Position numbers and translations under genes: made by a program. This document shows positions 55,387-64,000 of a DNA stretch of 64,000 nucleotides, one piece after another. Under the pieces are notes generated by a model that was not told where the DNA came from, did not search any database, and was given only the letters and a program-made list of their open reading frames with translations. Source of the stretch: Tretioscincus oriximinensis (Eukaryota > Chordata > Lepidosauria > Squamata > Gymnophthalmidae); assembly GCA_022410635.1 (NCBI GenBank), contig JAJVDF010000259.1:454142-518141 (forward strand). The letters run 5' to 3'. The first letter of the stretch is position 1; every line of letters begins with the position of its first letter.

Positions 55387-55775
55387 ATAGGCTGCATTCA
55401 GATGAATGGGTTAAATCCAGGATTTATTTTAAATCCAGATTTAACCATTCATGCCTCTGCCCCATGTACCTTTCACAGCCTGCATTACTGGAATGAGCAT
55501 TTCAGATTTGTAATTCTGTAAACAAAGTTTGTAGCTCTGTGTACAGCCTCCTGATTGGCTGCTCTTCCCTCTCCCCTTGTAGTCTTAACTCCAGTATGCA
55601 TGTCTTGTCACATTCCTGCTGGCTCTTGTTTCTTCATGTATGCTCACTTCAGGGGGAAAGGAAATCCCATTCTGAGAGCAATTTGTAAGTACTCTTAAGG
55701 AAAATCTGGGGCAGTGCTGCTTTTTGTGCAAATGAATTATTGAAAGTCTCTTAGCATGTGTGGTGGATTCTTCAT
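55387..55775 (+). repeat. Dispersed old DNA-transposon-like repeat
   Basis: Edge 'GCTGCATTCAGATGAATGGG', 'TTAAATCCAGGATTTATTTT', 'AAATCCAGATTTAACC'; right side 'GGTGGATTCTTCAT'. Shares both edges with 49900-50620 in the same orientation. Confidence 0.45.
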
Positions 55776-56167
55776 TTTTTTTCATAATTTTTATTATTTT
55801 TCATACCAAACATTAGACATAGATAATAAACAAAAAAATTATACATACATAAAGAAGATACCCTCTCCCCACAGCAGAAGACCAGTGAGCAATATCTTGA
55901 AGAATTTTAGATTATCAATCGCTGATCAAAAATCATGGCAACAGTATGAGATACAATTTAATTTCTATGGTTCCTTACATCAAAGGCAATAAACTCCCTC
56001 CAATTACTCTCCAAGAAGTCTCTACTAACACCCACAATGTGAGTAGTCTTTTTTCTCTTTTATTACTTCAAATAAAAGCATTTCCATCATATATTCATAC
56101 CACATCTCGATAGACAATCTGGATTTATCATTCCATCCCTTGCCAGAACCATTTGGCGTGGATCTTC
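55776..56167. other. AT-rich, possibly LINE-derived
   Basis: Starts with a T-run and has the texture of the minus-strand L1 tails at 9477 and 61733, but no ordered block match was found. Confidence 0.25.
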
Positions 56168-56470
56168 ATGACTTAACTATCACACAACACAAGGACCAGA
56201 GGGCACTCCTTAAAACTGTTGGGTAGAAAAGTGAGAACAGACAAAGGAAAGTATTTTTTCACCCAGAGGTCATCGGCCTGTGGAATTTACTTCCTGAAGA
56301 GGTAGTGGTAGCTAACAGCTTGGATAGTTTCAAGACAGGACTAGACAGGTTTATGGACACTAAGGGTATAAATGGATACTAAGATAGTTGTCTGGATGTA
56401 GCCTCCGGGATGGAGCAACAGGCAGGACTCCTGAAATACCACTTGCAGGGAGTCATATACAGGAGCATGT
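56168..56470 (+). mobile_element. CR1 LINE 3' end, first of two adjacent copies
   Basis: 'AAGGACCAGAGGGCACTCCT', 'GAGGTCATCGGCCTGTGGAA', 'TAACAGCTTGGATAGTTTC', 'GACTAGACAGGTTTATGGAC', 'GGGATGGAGCAACAGGCAGG', 'GGAGTCATATACAGGAGCAT'. It stops before the terminal repeat, where an unrelated 95 bp begins. Confidence 0.9.
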
Positions 56471-56565
56471 TTAGTCATGAGTATCAAACTGGGGCTCTCC
56501 AGATGTGTGTGAATTACAATGCCAGCATTCCACTCCCAGTATTATATCCACCCTACTGAACCAAA
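56471..56565 (+). repeat. Dispersed 'CTCCAGATG' repeat piece between CR1 copies
   Basis: 'CTGGGGCTCTCCAGATG' and 'CCAGCATTCCACTCCCAGTA' resemble 1-99 on the opposite strand. Confidence 0.5.
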
Positions 56566-56818
56566 TGGATACTAAGGGTATAAATGGATACTAAGATAGT
56601 TGTCTGGATGTAGCCTCCGGGATGGAGCAACAGGCAGGACTCTTGAAATACCATTTGCAGGGAGTCACGAACAGGAGCAGCATATTTTGCTTTCCTCTGT
56701 TTGGACTGCCCAGGTGCATCTGGTGGGCCTCTGTGTGACACAGAATGCTGGACTCGATGGGCTGTGGCCTGATCCAGTATGGCTCTTCTTATGTTCTTAT
56801 GTTCTTATCATCATGATA
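56566..56818 (+). mobile_element. CR1 LINE 3' end, second copy with intact terminus
   Basis: Restarts with 'GATACTAAGGGTATAAATGG', already present at 56358-56377, repeats the next 85 bp almost exactly (56374-56460 against 56586-56672), and ends with the terminal repeat 'TTATGTTCTTATGTTCTTAT'. It is either a local duplication or a second insertion. Confidence 0.9.
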
Positions 56819-57096
56819 GGAAAATCACATGTGGAAGTGGCCATAGTTTATTGCACATGCAGATGGTATGCGCCATTCTGAGATATATCCCAGAATACAC
56901 GCAGGATTCAAAGGATCGTTTACCTGCCACTCCAAACTGCACCTTTCATGAGAGTATCAAATAGTGCACTGCTCTGGGAGTAAATGGCATGTTTGGGATA
57001 ATCAATCATCTCACGGTTGTTTCTGCAGTTTCATGGTTTTCAGAAATTCAGCTATTCAAAGCATGTTAAGGCATTTTAATCAATGCATATTGATGT

Positions 57097-57163
57097 GGCC
57101 AAGTTCAGATACAAAGTTGTTCAACTGGGGAGAGATTGAACAACTTTGTATCTGAACTTGGCC
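57097..57163. repeat. Perfect 28 bp-arm hairpin
   Basis: 57097-57124 (starts GGCCAAGTTCAGATACAAAG) is the exact reverse complement of 57136-57163, with an 11 nt loop CTGGGGAGAGA. No mismatch. It is not part of any repeat recognised in the window. A perfect match this long implies a recent inverted duplication, a MITE core, or constraint as RNA. Confidence 0.9.
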
Positions 57164-57590
57164 TCTCCATGTTCCATACCATTAGGTCTGGATTGCCCAA
57201 AAGGTGTGTTCTGGACCTGTGGTGTCTGCATGACAACCTTGGTTCAGTTCAGAGACCATCTCAGTCCCAAAGCTCGTGTGAGTTCTCCTGAATTGGGCTT
57301 TGAGGGCTCTAAAGAGCTTGGTATTTTTATTCTTTATCTTGGAGTTACAGATCCCTGCTTTATTTATTGGAGTTCAAACAGCATTTAGGGGTAGAGAAAT
57401 ATTTAACATTTGAGATGTCGTCCCGATTAGGGAAATTGTGCATGAAAACCCGCTTTGACCAACTGGTATTAGTAACTAGCCCATTGTGTTATAGCAATGT
57501 AAGAGGCTCTAGTCCCTGCATCTTGCACCCATCCATACCTCCACCCATTCCCATCCCATTCTCACTTGCCACATCTTTATTTTGTTCTTT

Positions 57591-57747
57591 CTTTTTTCTT
57601 TCCTTTCCTTCCTTCCTTCTTTCCTTCCCTCCCTCCTTCCTTTCTTCCTTCCCTCCTTCCTTTCCTCCCTCCTTCCTTTCTTCCTTCCTTCCCTCCTTCC
57701 TTTCCTCCCTCCTTCCTTTCCTCCCTCCTTCCTTCCCTTCCTTCCTT
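57591..57747 (+). repeat. (CCTT)n/(CCTCCTTCCTTT)n pyrimidine microsatellite
   Basis: About 157 bp of pure pyrimidine with a higher-order 20-odd bp periodicity. The serine/proline/phenylalanine-rich ORFs across it are artefacts. Confidence 0.97.
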
Positions 57748-58317
57748 GTGTCTTCATTCTTTCCTTCTTATCTTCTTCCCTTTGTCTCTGTTGGCTGCAA
57801 AGTTCCAGACCCTGTCATTGGTCATTATACCTTGGGATGTTGGCCTCTTTGATACCCATTTTATTATATGAACAGATTAGCTTAAATAATTGTTTGATTT
57901 TAAATTCTGTGGAAATGGTTCCCAAGTGTAAATGTATCTTTGGAGAAAGACCCACACACCCCATACTGAGCCATTTGAAAAGAAAAGGACAAGCTAATAA
58001 GGAAAATTTATTAATTTCTCACCGGTATGCTGCACTGAAAAGTTACAGACACCAACCATGTGGTGCAGAAAATTTTTGGAGGGAATGTGCTATTTTTGCT
58101 GGAATAGCATATGGTCTTTCATGTTTGATAAGAGGTGATTGACTGGTATAATATTTGAATGGAACATATTAATGGATTTGTTCAGCATGGAGGACAAAAA
58201 TAACCTTGAAGGGAACTTTAGAAAAAATTCTTAGAGGAAACTTTTCAGCTTCTAGCCACAGCCTGTAGCTTTTTTTTCCATCCACCCTCCACTATCTACT
58301 GTTGTTTCATTGTATGA
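57748..58317. other. No recognisable feature
   Basis: An ORF from 57582 continues to 58142 after the microsatellite (..FGERPTHPILSHLKRKGQ..), but no domain is recognised. Confidence 0.35.
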
Positions 58318-58466
58318 TTTTATTCAGACAGTAAGGGTGATAAACCAGTGGAACAGTTTGGCACAGGAGGTGGTGAGTTATTTGCTGGAAGTCTTCAAAC
58401 AGAGGCTGGACAGCCATCTGCCTTGGGATGGTTTAGAGGTCCCTTCCAATTCTATGATGCTATTAT
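58318..58466 (+). mobile_element. CR1 LINE 3' end (ATTCTATG subfamily)
   Basis: 'CAGTAAGGGTGATAAACCAG', 'TGGAACAGTTTGGCACAGGA', 'CTGGAAGTCTTCAAACAGAG', 'GCTGGACAGCCATCTG', 'CCCTTCCAATTCTATGATGC'. Same subfamily as 11828-12026. Confidence 0.9.
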
Positions 58467-58574
58467 TGTTTTGTTGCAGCTGTGCTATTGTCACTATTAT
58501 ACATATTCTTGTAGTTGTCTCTTGAATAAACATATATTAATAATAGCCCTGATTGCACATACATGGTTTTAAAC

Positions 58575-58851
58575 CACTGGTTCCCAACCTATGAGTCACA
58601 ACCCCAAATGAGGCTGTGAGGTTGCAGCATCACCGCTTACCTCCGCTCCCTGCCCATCACTCAATGTCATTTCTGGTTCCTGGTTCTATAAACAGTATCT
58701 TGAATGATGTCATTTCAGATTCCTGGTTCCCAAAATGGCATTTTTGAGCTATGGTTTGGGCTAAAAATGACGTGGTGGAAGAGGCGGGGTCAGGCTACAC
58801 AGGAATGGACCTCTATAAATGATGTTTTGATGCAAAAAAGCTTGGGAACTG
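58575..58851. mobile_element. hAT-like non-autonomous element
   Basis: The left end CACTGGTTCCCAACC pairs with the right end CTTGGGAACTG. The flanks TTTAAACC (58568-58575) and TTTAAACT (58852-58859) match at 7 of 8 positions; the exact left border is uncertain by a base or two. The interior has 'AATGATGTCATTTC' and 'GGAAGAGGCGGGGTCAGGC'. Ends of this type are common in vertebrate hAT relics. Confidence 0.75.
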
Positions 58852-58905
58852 TTTAAACTATGTTCGGTCCTAAAGAACTGCACTAATTCAGAAAAAAAGA
58901 AAAAA

Positions 58906-59330
58906 GAATAGTTTTCAGGACAGCAGATGATTAAAAATTATGTGAGTGATCAGGACCAAAGGGGGAAAACCTTTCCTTGGTATTTTAATAATACATACAC
59001 ACTAAGAATTTTTACATGAAATGGTATTATATCATGCCAAATTCTTCTCATTAGGTCACGGATGTTCAGCGACCCACTGAACATGGTCTTGGATCTTCCA
59101 GCCATCCAATTTTGTCTAATTTTCTATTGGACTTCTCTAAAATCTAATGAACAATGGGGATCTTCTAACACACACATGGTAAATGTCGTGAGACTAATGG
59201 GGAAGCAGCCTAAATCGGGGGGGGGGGGGACCCAAACACCTTAGTTTTCAGGACTGCAGATGATTGAAAAATATGTTTGTGATCATAACTAAGGAAAGAA
59301 AAAATCTTTACTTGGTATCTTAACTTGGTG
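58906..59330 (+). repeat. Local direct duplication, diverged
   Basis: 58909-58990 and 59243-59325 share 'TAGTTTTCAGGAC', 'GCAGATGATT', 'TGTGATCA..' and 'CTTGGTAT' in the same order and orientation, about 330 bp apart. An 11-base or longer G-run lies at about 59218-59229. Confidence 0.6.
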
Positions 59331-59520
59331 TGGATTGTATTTGTTTGCCCTTTTATTATTATTTTTAAATATTTCTTGTGTACAATATTTTTGATAATTC
59401 CCATAATGTGCAAGAAGTATTATGTTTGAATGAAAGTTACATTGCTGTAATGAGTCCTATACAGTCTGGTATACCCCCTAGTACACCAATAGACTTTCAA
59501 AAAGAAGTGTATCTGTAGAC

Positions 59521-60185
59521 CAGAGATGGGGAAACATTTTGGACCAAGGGATGATTTTGTTATTTGTAACATCACTCGAGGGACATATGGCCATGTACCC
59601 TTCCCAGGTCCCACCCCATCCCCCTTTTTCCATGACCACGAGTGGAGGAAAGAAAGAAGGAGGTAGGTGCTTGCACAGTTACCTCACCCCCTCAACTGCT
59701 GCTGATTTGTGAGGTATTGTCAGCCACTGTGCCTTCTCCTTCTCCTCTATCCATTCTCAGTGCAGCTGCTGCTGCTGCTGCGGAAGACACCATGAGCTGG
59801 CCATATTGCTTTTGCTGTTGCTCCCTCAGCTGTCTCTCGAGCAGAAGTGCCTCACAATCCTGTTGAGCGGCAGCTGTGGGAAGCAGAAGCAGGAGGTGCC
59901 ATCATCATCATCGAGCAACCTCCACAGCCACTGCTTGTGTTGCGAGGTATAATGGGGCTGTGAGGTGCTTTCCCCTGCTCCAGCAGCTCTGGAACTTCTC
60001 CTCCTCCTCCCCAGCTGCACTGAGAGCGAACAGAGGATGAGGAGAAGATGCAATGCCAAGTCAGGCAGGGAGGGACTCAAAGCGGGTGTGGCTACTGGGA
60101 TGTGGCTCCAGTGGGCAGAGTCAGAGGGTCTTTGCGAGCCCCATCAAAGGTAATTGGTTCGCAAGACACAGTTTTCCCACCTCTG
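59521..60185. mobile_element. hAT-like non-autonomous element, 665 bp
   Basis: Starts CAGAGATGGGGAAAC and ends with the complement of CAGAGGTGGGAAAAC. The flanks CTGTAGAC and CTCTAGAT agree at 6 of 8. It shares 'TTGTAACATCACT' and 'GGGACATATGGCC/GGGCCATATC' blocks with the 353 bp element at 43086, then diverges into a GC-rich centre with CTG and CTC triplet runs. No transposase. Confidence 0.85.
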
Positions 60186-60190
60186 CTCTA

Positions 60191-60393
60191 GATCCAGAAT
60201 ATCTAGCAAGGTTTTTTTTGTAGTACTGTGGACACTAGCAAGAAAGCTATCATGAGTTTTCATAGACAAGTCTACTTCTTCAGGGTATCTGCAAAAGTAG
60301 GTTTGTTTATGTAAGTGCATGCTGCCTATCTTTTTCTTGTTAATTTTTAAGGTACTATGAGATCTTCCTTGCTAGATATTCTGAATCCAGTTT
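60191..60393. mobile_element. Older Penelope-type terminal repeat, foldback
   Basis: 60191-60290 is an inverted relative of 60291-60393: 'CAGAATATCTAGCAAGG' against 'CCTTGCTAGATATTCTG', and 'CATAGACAAGTCTACTTCTT' against a diverged counterpart. The block order (GAAGAAGTAG, CTATGAAAAC/ATGTAAGTGC, TTTTTCTTG, TAAGGT, CTTGCTAG) parallels the younger terminal repeats at 21626 and 26123, but the sequence differs, so it looks like a distinct older family. Confidence 0.6.
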
Positions 60394-60485
60394 AATACAT
60401 CTACTTTGTGAAATCTACCATTGTGAAAGGCACCAAAATTAGCCAAATGGAGAGGAAAGCCACTAAGTTTCTCCATGATATTTGC

Positions 60486-60600
60486 CCAGGAACATCTGAA
60501 AAAATAGTCTTTTTTATGAAAGTCCATACTTCCTACCTTTTTCTTGATTGTCTCTAAGGTGTTATGATATCTCTAAACTAGATATCTCTAAACCAGTCTA
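60486..60600 (+). mobile_element. Older Penelope-type terminal repeat, single copy
   Basis: 'TTTTTTATGAAAGTCCATAC', 'CCTACCTTTTTCTTGATTGT', 'CTCTAAGGTGTTATGATATC', 'TAGATATCTC' follow the order of 60300-60393. Confidence 0.5.
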
Positions 60601-61732
60601 AAATGGCAATTTGGATGCCCAAGATTTGTCTGCACTCCATTCTATGTGGACAGGGCCTACTAGGATGAAATAAGCCTAGCCCTTAAATTTCATCAACCCT
60701 CAGAAAATAGCTGAACCTGGAAAGGCGAGAAATATGATTTTGTTCACCTCTTCCAATTCTACAATTTTTATGGGGCAGTTCTTCACTGTTGGTAGTAAAA
60801 TGATGTTTCTTTCTGATGTCAGTATTTGCATTGGAGGATAAATGCATCTCAGATGGGTAAAAAGGAAGGGAACAATCAAAATCTCTCTCCTGGGTTTGCA
60901 CAGTCCTATTAATTAGCAGCTCAACTGTTAATCAGCCCAACTGCTCAATAGCTGCTAAGTAATTAGCCCGACTGTTGTAATTTGAATTATAGTTATCTTT
61001 TTGACTGCATAGTTCTGTGAGTCTCATAAATTTTCATGGATTGGAAGTCTAAATTATCCAAATATTAGCTTCCACACATGTACTTTTAATCCAACTTAAG
61101 TCCTGAAGAATTGGAATAAAACGGGCGGGGGGAATTCACCCTGATTTAGTCTAATTCTTCAGGATTGAAGATATCTGTTTCAGCCTATGGTGCTGTTCTG
61201 ATACATACTTTTAATACAGTCCTGAAAAACTGGACTAAACCAGGGGAATCAGTTGTTTACGATTAAAGTTGGATTCAAAGTAGCGGCCTACATCGATCAA
61301 TGCCAATTAAGAGTGCCATGGAAGAGCTGCAGCTTAAATGGATGTGTAAATGAGCAGGAAAAGTTGATTACAAGAACAAAAGATATATTAGGTAAAGAAG
61401 AACTTTATAAAATATTAACATGCTTTGGGAGATATTTGGTTAAGTTATCCACTCTTGTTTTATGTTTGCTCTTGGAGGAGGGAGGCAGTACGTAGGTTAA
61501 GAGTTTATATACATATGTTGAAATAATAATATATATTAAGTAACAAGAAATATATACTAAGTAACAAAAAATGGAAATATATTGTAAAATAAACTATGTA
61601 ATTTTTGTTATATTGAATTTCACTATTGGTTTGAAACAATAACATATATTTATTTTTTAATATGTAAACGAGCAAATTTTAGCAGGAACAAACTTATAAT
61701 GCTTGCAACACCTCCTGAAATTTCCTCTTTTC
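60601..61732. other. Unclassified, with dispersed-repeat traces
   Basis: 61080-61250 contains two diverged 'ACTTTTAATCCA..TCCTGAAGAAT..TAAAACGG' units, also seen at 1409-1455. Otherwise AT-rich with no supported gene. Confidence 0.4.
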
Positions 61733-62021
61733 CATATTTTTTTTTTTTTGGGTGGGAGAGGTGTCCAGAAAAAACTTTATTTGCTCTTTTTCAATTTTTC
61801 AACACATTAGATAGTACAGCATCTTGATTTCTTTTAAAAATCCCCCCCCCCCGTTTCCCTCCCTGCTGTCCCAGGGATAATTAATTACCTTATACATACA
61901 TCATTGTGGAAATATTACAGTGAAAAGATGAATCTAACTTTCAATTTTTCATTTTCACTCCTACGTCTATTTTCTACATATATATTTTAGTATCCACCAT
62001 TTTTGTTTACACATTCTAACC

Positions 62022-62208
62022 TAGACTGACCAGATGACCCCTTTAGGGGCGGGTTGAAAACCCGTTCTTGGGGTGCCTCCCAGTTTTTTCTGAGTAAAAT
62101 ATTTTCAAAAAAAACTTTTTTTTAATTTTTTTTTCCTCAGAAAAAACTGGGAAGCACCCCAGGAACGGGTTTTCAATCTCCCACAAAAGGGGTCATCTGG
62201 TCAGCCTA
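62022..62208. mobile_element. Foldback MITE, copy 5, perfect 8 bp duplication
   Basis: Starts TAGACTGACCAGATGACCCC and ends GGGGTCATCTGGTCAGCCTA. The arms include 'GGTTGAAAACCCGTTCTTGG' and 'ACGGGTTTTCAATCTCCC'. The flanks TTCTAACC (62014-62021) and TTCTAACC (62209-62216) are identical, defining both borders and an 8 bp target duplication. This assigns the family to a hAT-type mechanism. Confidence 0.95.
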
Positions 62209-62358
62209 TTCTAACCTTATCTATATTATTTTCATTGTTAATGTGACTATTCATTATTTTTACTACTAGCATATTTATAACATAATTATACCATTTACTA
62301 ATCAACCATTTAGTGTTATCCTTCCACCCTCCTACTAGAGCTGTTTGTCCACATGCTA

Positions 62359-62700
62359 TTAGTTTGTCCATTTTTTTTGGGGCTCTACTGACTGGAGGTT
62401 ATTTAAGTCTCCATGCTTTACTACTATTCTATATGTTAGAATAATTTTTTTATTTAACATATTCTTTATTTCTTCTTGAACCTTTTCCCAATACTCCCAT
62501 ATCATTTCAGATTCCCAAACATATGGTAATACAATCTTTTCTGATGACATCCATGCCAACATAAACAATTTATATTTGGAAAAAATGTAATTGTGTCGGG
62601 GTTCTATACCATTTGTGTATAATCTTCCTTCTAATTCCTTTCTGGCTATTATACTTTTCTAATATTTCTTATTTCATTTTTTATATCTTTCCTGTCTATT
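62359..62700 (-). pseudogene. L1 ORF2 C-terminal relic
   Basis: The 69-codon ORF contains VWESEMIWEYWEKVQEEIKNM, which matches the layout of the L1 ORF2 C-terminal cysteine-rich region (H-x-x-W-x-C-x-x-h-x-x-[FY]-W-x-x-V). The cysteines are lost: Glu-Ser-Glu stands where WECE/WxC is expected. No RT or endonuclease motif is in the window. Assignment rests on this short signature. Confidence 0.45.
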
Positions 62701-62746
62701 CTCATGCTTGTAATGTCCCCTGAAATGTCCTCTTTTCCTTACTAAG

Positions 62747-62850
62747 AACATAAGAGGAGACTGCTGAACCCAGCATAGCCCATCTAGTCCAGCGTTCTGC
62801 CTCACACAGTGGCCCACCAATTGCCCCTGGGAATCTCAAGCAGAAGACAA
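62747..62850 (-). mobile_element. CR1 LINE 3' end (third subfamily)
   Basis: 'AAGAACATAAGAGGAGACTG', 'AGCATAGCCCATCTAGTCCA', 'GCGTTCTGCCTCACACAGTG', 'GCCCACCAATTGCCCCTGGG'. Closest to the CR1 at 42780-43485. Confidence 0.85.
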
Positions 62851-62899
62851 AACTCACTTCATCTTAATGAGGAATATATACACTATATGAAAACATCCA

Positions 62900-63450
62900 A
62901 AAGCACTAAAAACACTTTTTCTTTCATATTTTTTCCAGTTTGTATTTACAACACACATTTTAAACAGCCCTTGCTTTTAAAACGCACACACGTGTTAGTA
63001 ATAATACCTCCACAAGTTGTACCCCTCGTTTGTCCGTTAAAAAATTCAACCAGGACAAGCAAACAATCATGCCTTTGTCTTCCACAATAAGCTTTGCATA
63101 CACTCGTTTTAAATACATCTCCCTGAACAACAGATGATTAGCGGGTATCCATTCCCACTTGGCAGGCAGCTGAAAGCCAAAACCTTCATAACAACAATTT
63201 GAATATTCAACAGGAAATATTGTTGTTGTCTCCTTCCACCTTTCTTTGTTTCTTAATCTGGCTGTTGGTGCTAAAGTTTTGGCCAGAACAGATGTCAGAA
63301 TTTCATCAGGTTGAAGGCAGCTGAAAAGGCGACACTATATTGATACTGAAGTCAAAGAGGCCCAGGGAAGCGGTGGAACAATGGTAATCTTCACGCTTCA
63401 AGGGTTTTAATATGTAAAACGAGTGGTGGAAGAGGAGAATCAGAAACATA
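62900..63450. other. Single-copy-looking stretch, candidate conserved non-coding element
   Basis: No similarity to other parts of the window, balanced composition, and no coding frame with a recognisable motif (62809-63090 starts in CR1). Conservation is untested. Confidence 0.25.
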
Positions 63451-63754
63451 TAGGCTTTGAGGAGATTATCATTGCACTATACAGTTCAAAAGAGCAAGGG
63501 GGTACTGTCAGGATCTTGCCTTATCTCAATTAATCACAGCTAAAGGTCTGAATATTAGCATGTAGCAAATGTGCAGTCGTGATGTGAGTTGGAAGGGTCC
63601 TGTCAGGAACAGGGGACTCTGGAAATCAGTACGTTTAATACCTTGTACCAATATAGGATTGCACCTCTGGGTTTCTGAAGCCAACAAATGCTTAATTCAT
63701 GCACCCTTAAAAATAAAACAAAAAGCAACAAAAAATCCCTCTTGGATGGCTTAG

Positions 63755-63970
63755 GTTGCATCCTTACAAAGAGTTTTTTACCAGAATGGTATCTACATCA
63801 GGCTGAATTCACCCCACAAGTTTATGAAGCTTCAGCAATCCACTCACTAAAAAGGCCCCTTGTCCTGGTTTTTCTGATAGATGCTTTTTGCTGTTTTCAT
63901 TTTGGACTACAGTGTAAATCTGCTAAAAAGCCTTCATGGGCCCCTCCACTGTGGGAAAATAATAACTCTC
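63755..63970 (-). repeat. Dispersed unclassified repeat, copy 4
   Basis: Minus-strand blocks 'GAAGGCTTTTTAGCAGATTT', 'GTAGTCCAAAATGAAAAC', 'TTTTTAGTGAGTGGATTGCT', 'CAGCCTGATGTAGATACCAT', in the order of the copies at 1233, 28010 and 46555. Confidence 0.6.
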
Positions 63971-64000
63971 ACAAGCCTTTGAGGCTAGCTATAAATGCTG

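Larger units (their letters stand above)
61733..62700 (-). mobile_element. L1-like LINE 3' end with nested MITE
   Basis: Minus strand. It begins at a T-run (poly(A) complement) and includes the ORF at 62359-62568. The continuation toward 62220 stays T/C-rich on the plus strand, as in decayed LINE 3' ends. The foldback MITE at 62022-62208 lies inside. Related to 9477-10090. Confidence 0.6.

Noticed and set aside
24849..56820. Clustered direct repeats that might suggest a CRISPR-like array
   Set aside because: The repeats are CR1 3' ends and SINEs at irregular distances in eukaryotic sequence; no regular spacer structure.
57367..58142. Three long overlapping ORFs rich in Ser, Pro, Phe and Leu
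   Set aside because: Translations of the pyrimidine microsatellite; all frames are open because the repeat lacks stop codons.

Overview
The window looks like non-coding DNA from a vertebrate, most likely a non-avian reptile and probably a squamate. The evidence is the mix of repeats: many 5'-truncated CR1 LINEs of several subfamilies (one ending in an ATTCTATG-type tail, others in TTATGTTC-type tails), L1-like remnants, tRNA-derived SINEs with trinucleotide tails, Penelope-like elements, and many short hAT-like and Tc1/mariner-like non-autonomous DNA transposons. Lineage is an inference from repeat content alone. I found no convincing host protein-coding exon, no tRNA or rRNA gene and no CRISPR. 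Nearly all ORFs here are chance ORFs, microsatellite translations or transposon relics. There is an 860-base assembly gap (373-1232) and many single N calls.

Layout. 1-9.4 kb: mostly unclassified AT-rich sequence with a Tc1/mariner MITE, a foldback MITE and an old SINE. 9.5-13 kb: an L1 tail, then a CR1 split by a ~950 bp GC-rich insertion with TATA box, two perfect hairpins and a poly(A) signal (solo-LTR-like). 13.7 kb: a 200 bp mariner-like MITE. 17.5-21.5 kb: CR1 tails and a SINE with a long trinucleotide array. 21.6-22.8 kb: a Penelope-like element whose remaining ORF keeps the GIY-YIG endonuclease end, with three copies of one target sequence around it. 24.7-26.3 kb: SINE, CR1 with reverse-transcriptase relic, and a Penelope hairpin, back to back. 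29-35 kb: CR1 tail, a foldback MITE inside a SINE, and a near-perfect palindromic MITE. 35.8-37 kb: a second Penelope 3' end and a hAT-like element. 37-48 kb: SINEs, a CR1 containing a hAT-like element with an 8 bp target duplication, and a 516 bp hAT-like element with internal palindromes. 48-52.4 kb: nested MITEs and a CR1 invaded by a SINE and a LINE tail. 53-60.6 kb: CR1 pieces (one locally duplicated), a 28 bp-arm perfect hairpin, hAT-like elements, and an older Penelope-type repeat. 61.7-62.9 kb: an L1 tail with a foldback MITE flanked by a perfect 8 bp duplication, then a CR1 tail.

There is no gene circuit. The interest lies in transposon biology: a five-copy palindromic MITE family, nested insertions that give a relative chronology, a repeatedly used Penelope target, and unusually well-preserved hairpins. 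A few single-copy-looking stretches (about 15.0-15.4, 30.1-30.7, 38.6-39.0, 49.2-49.4, 62.9-63.4 kb) are the places to test for conserved non-coding elements.
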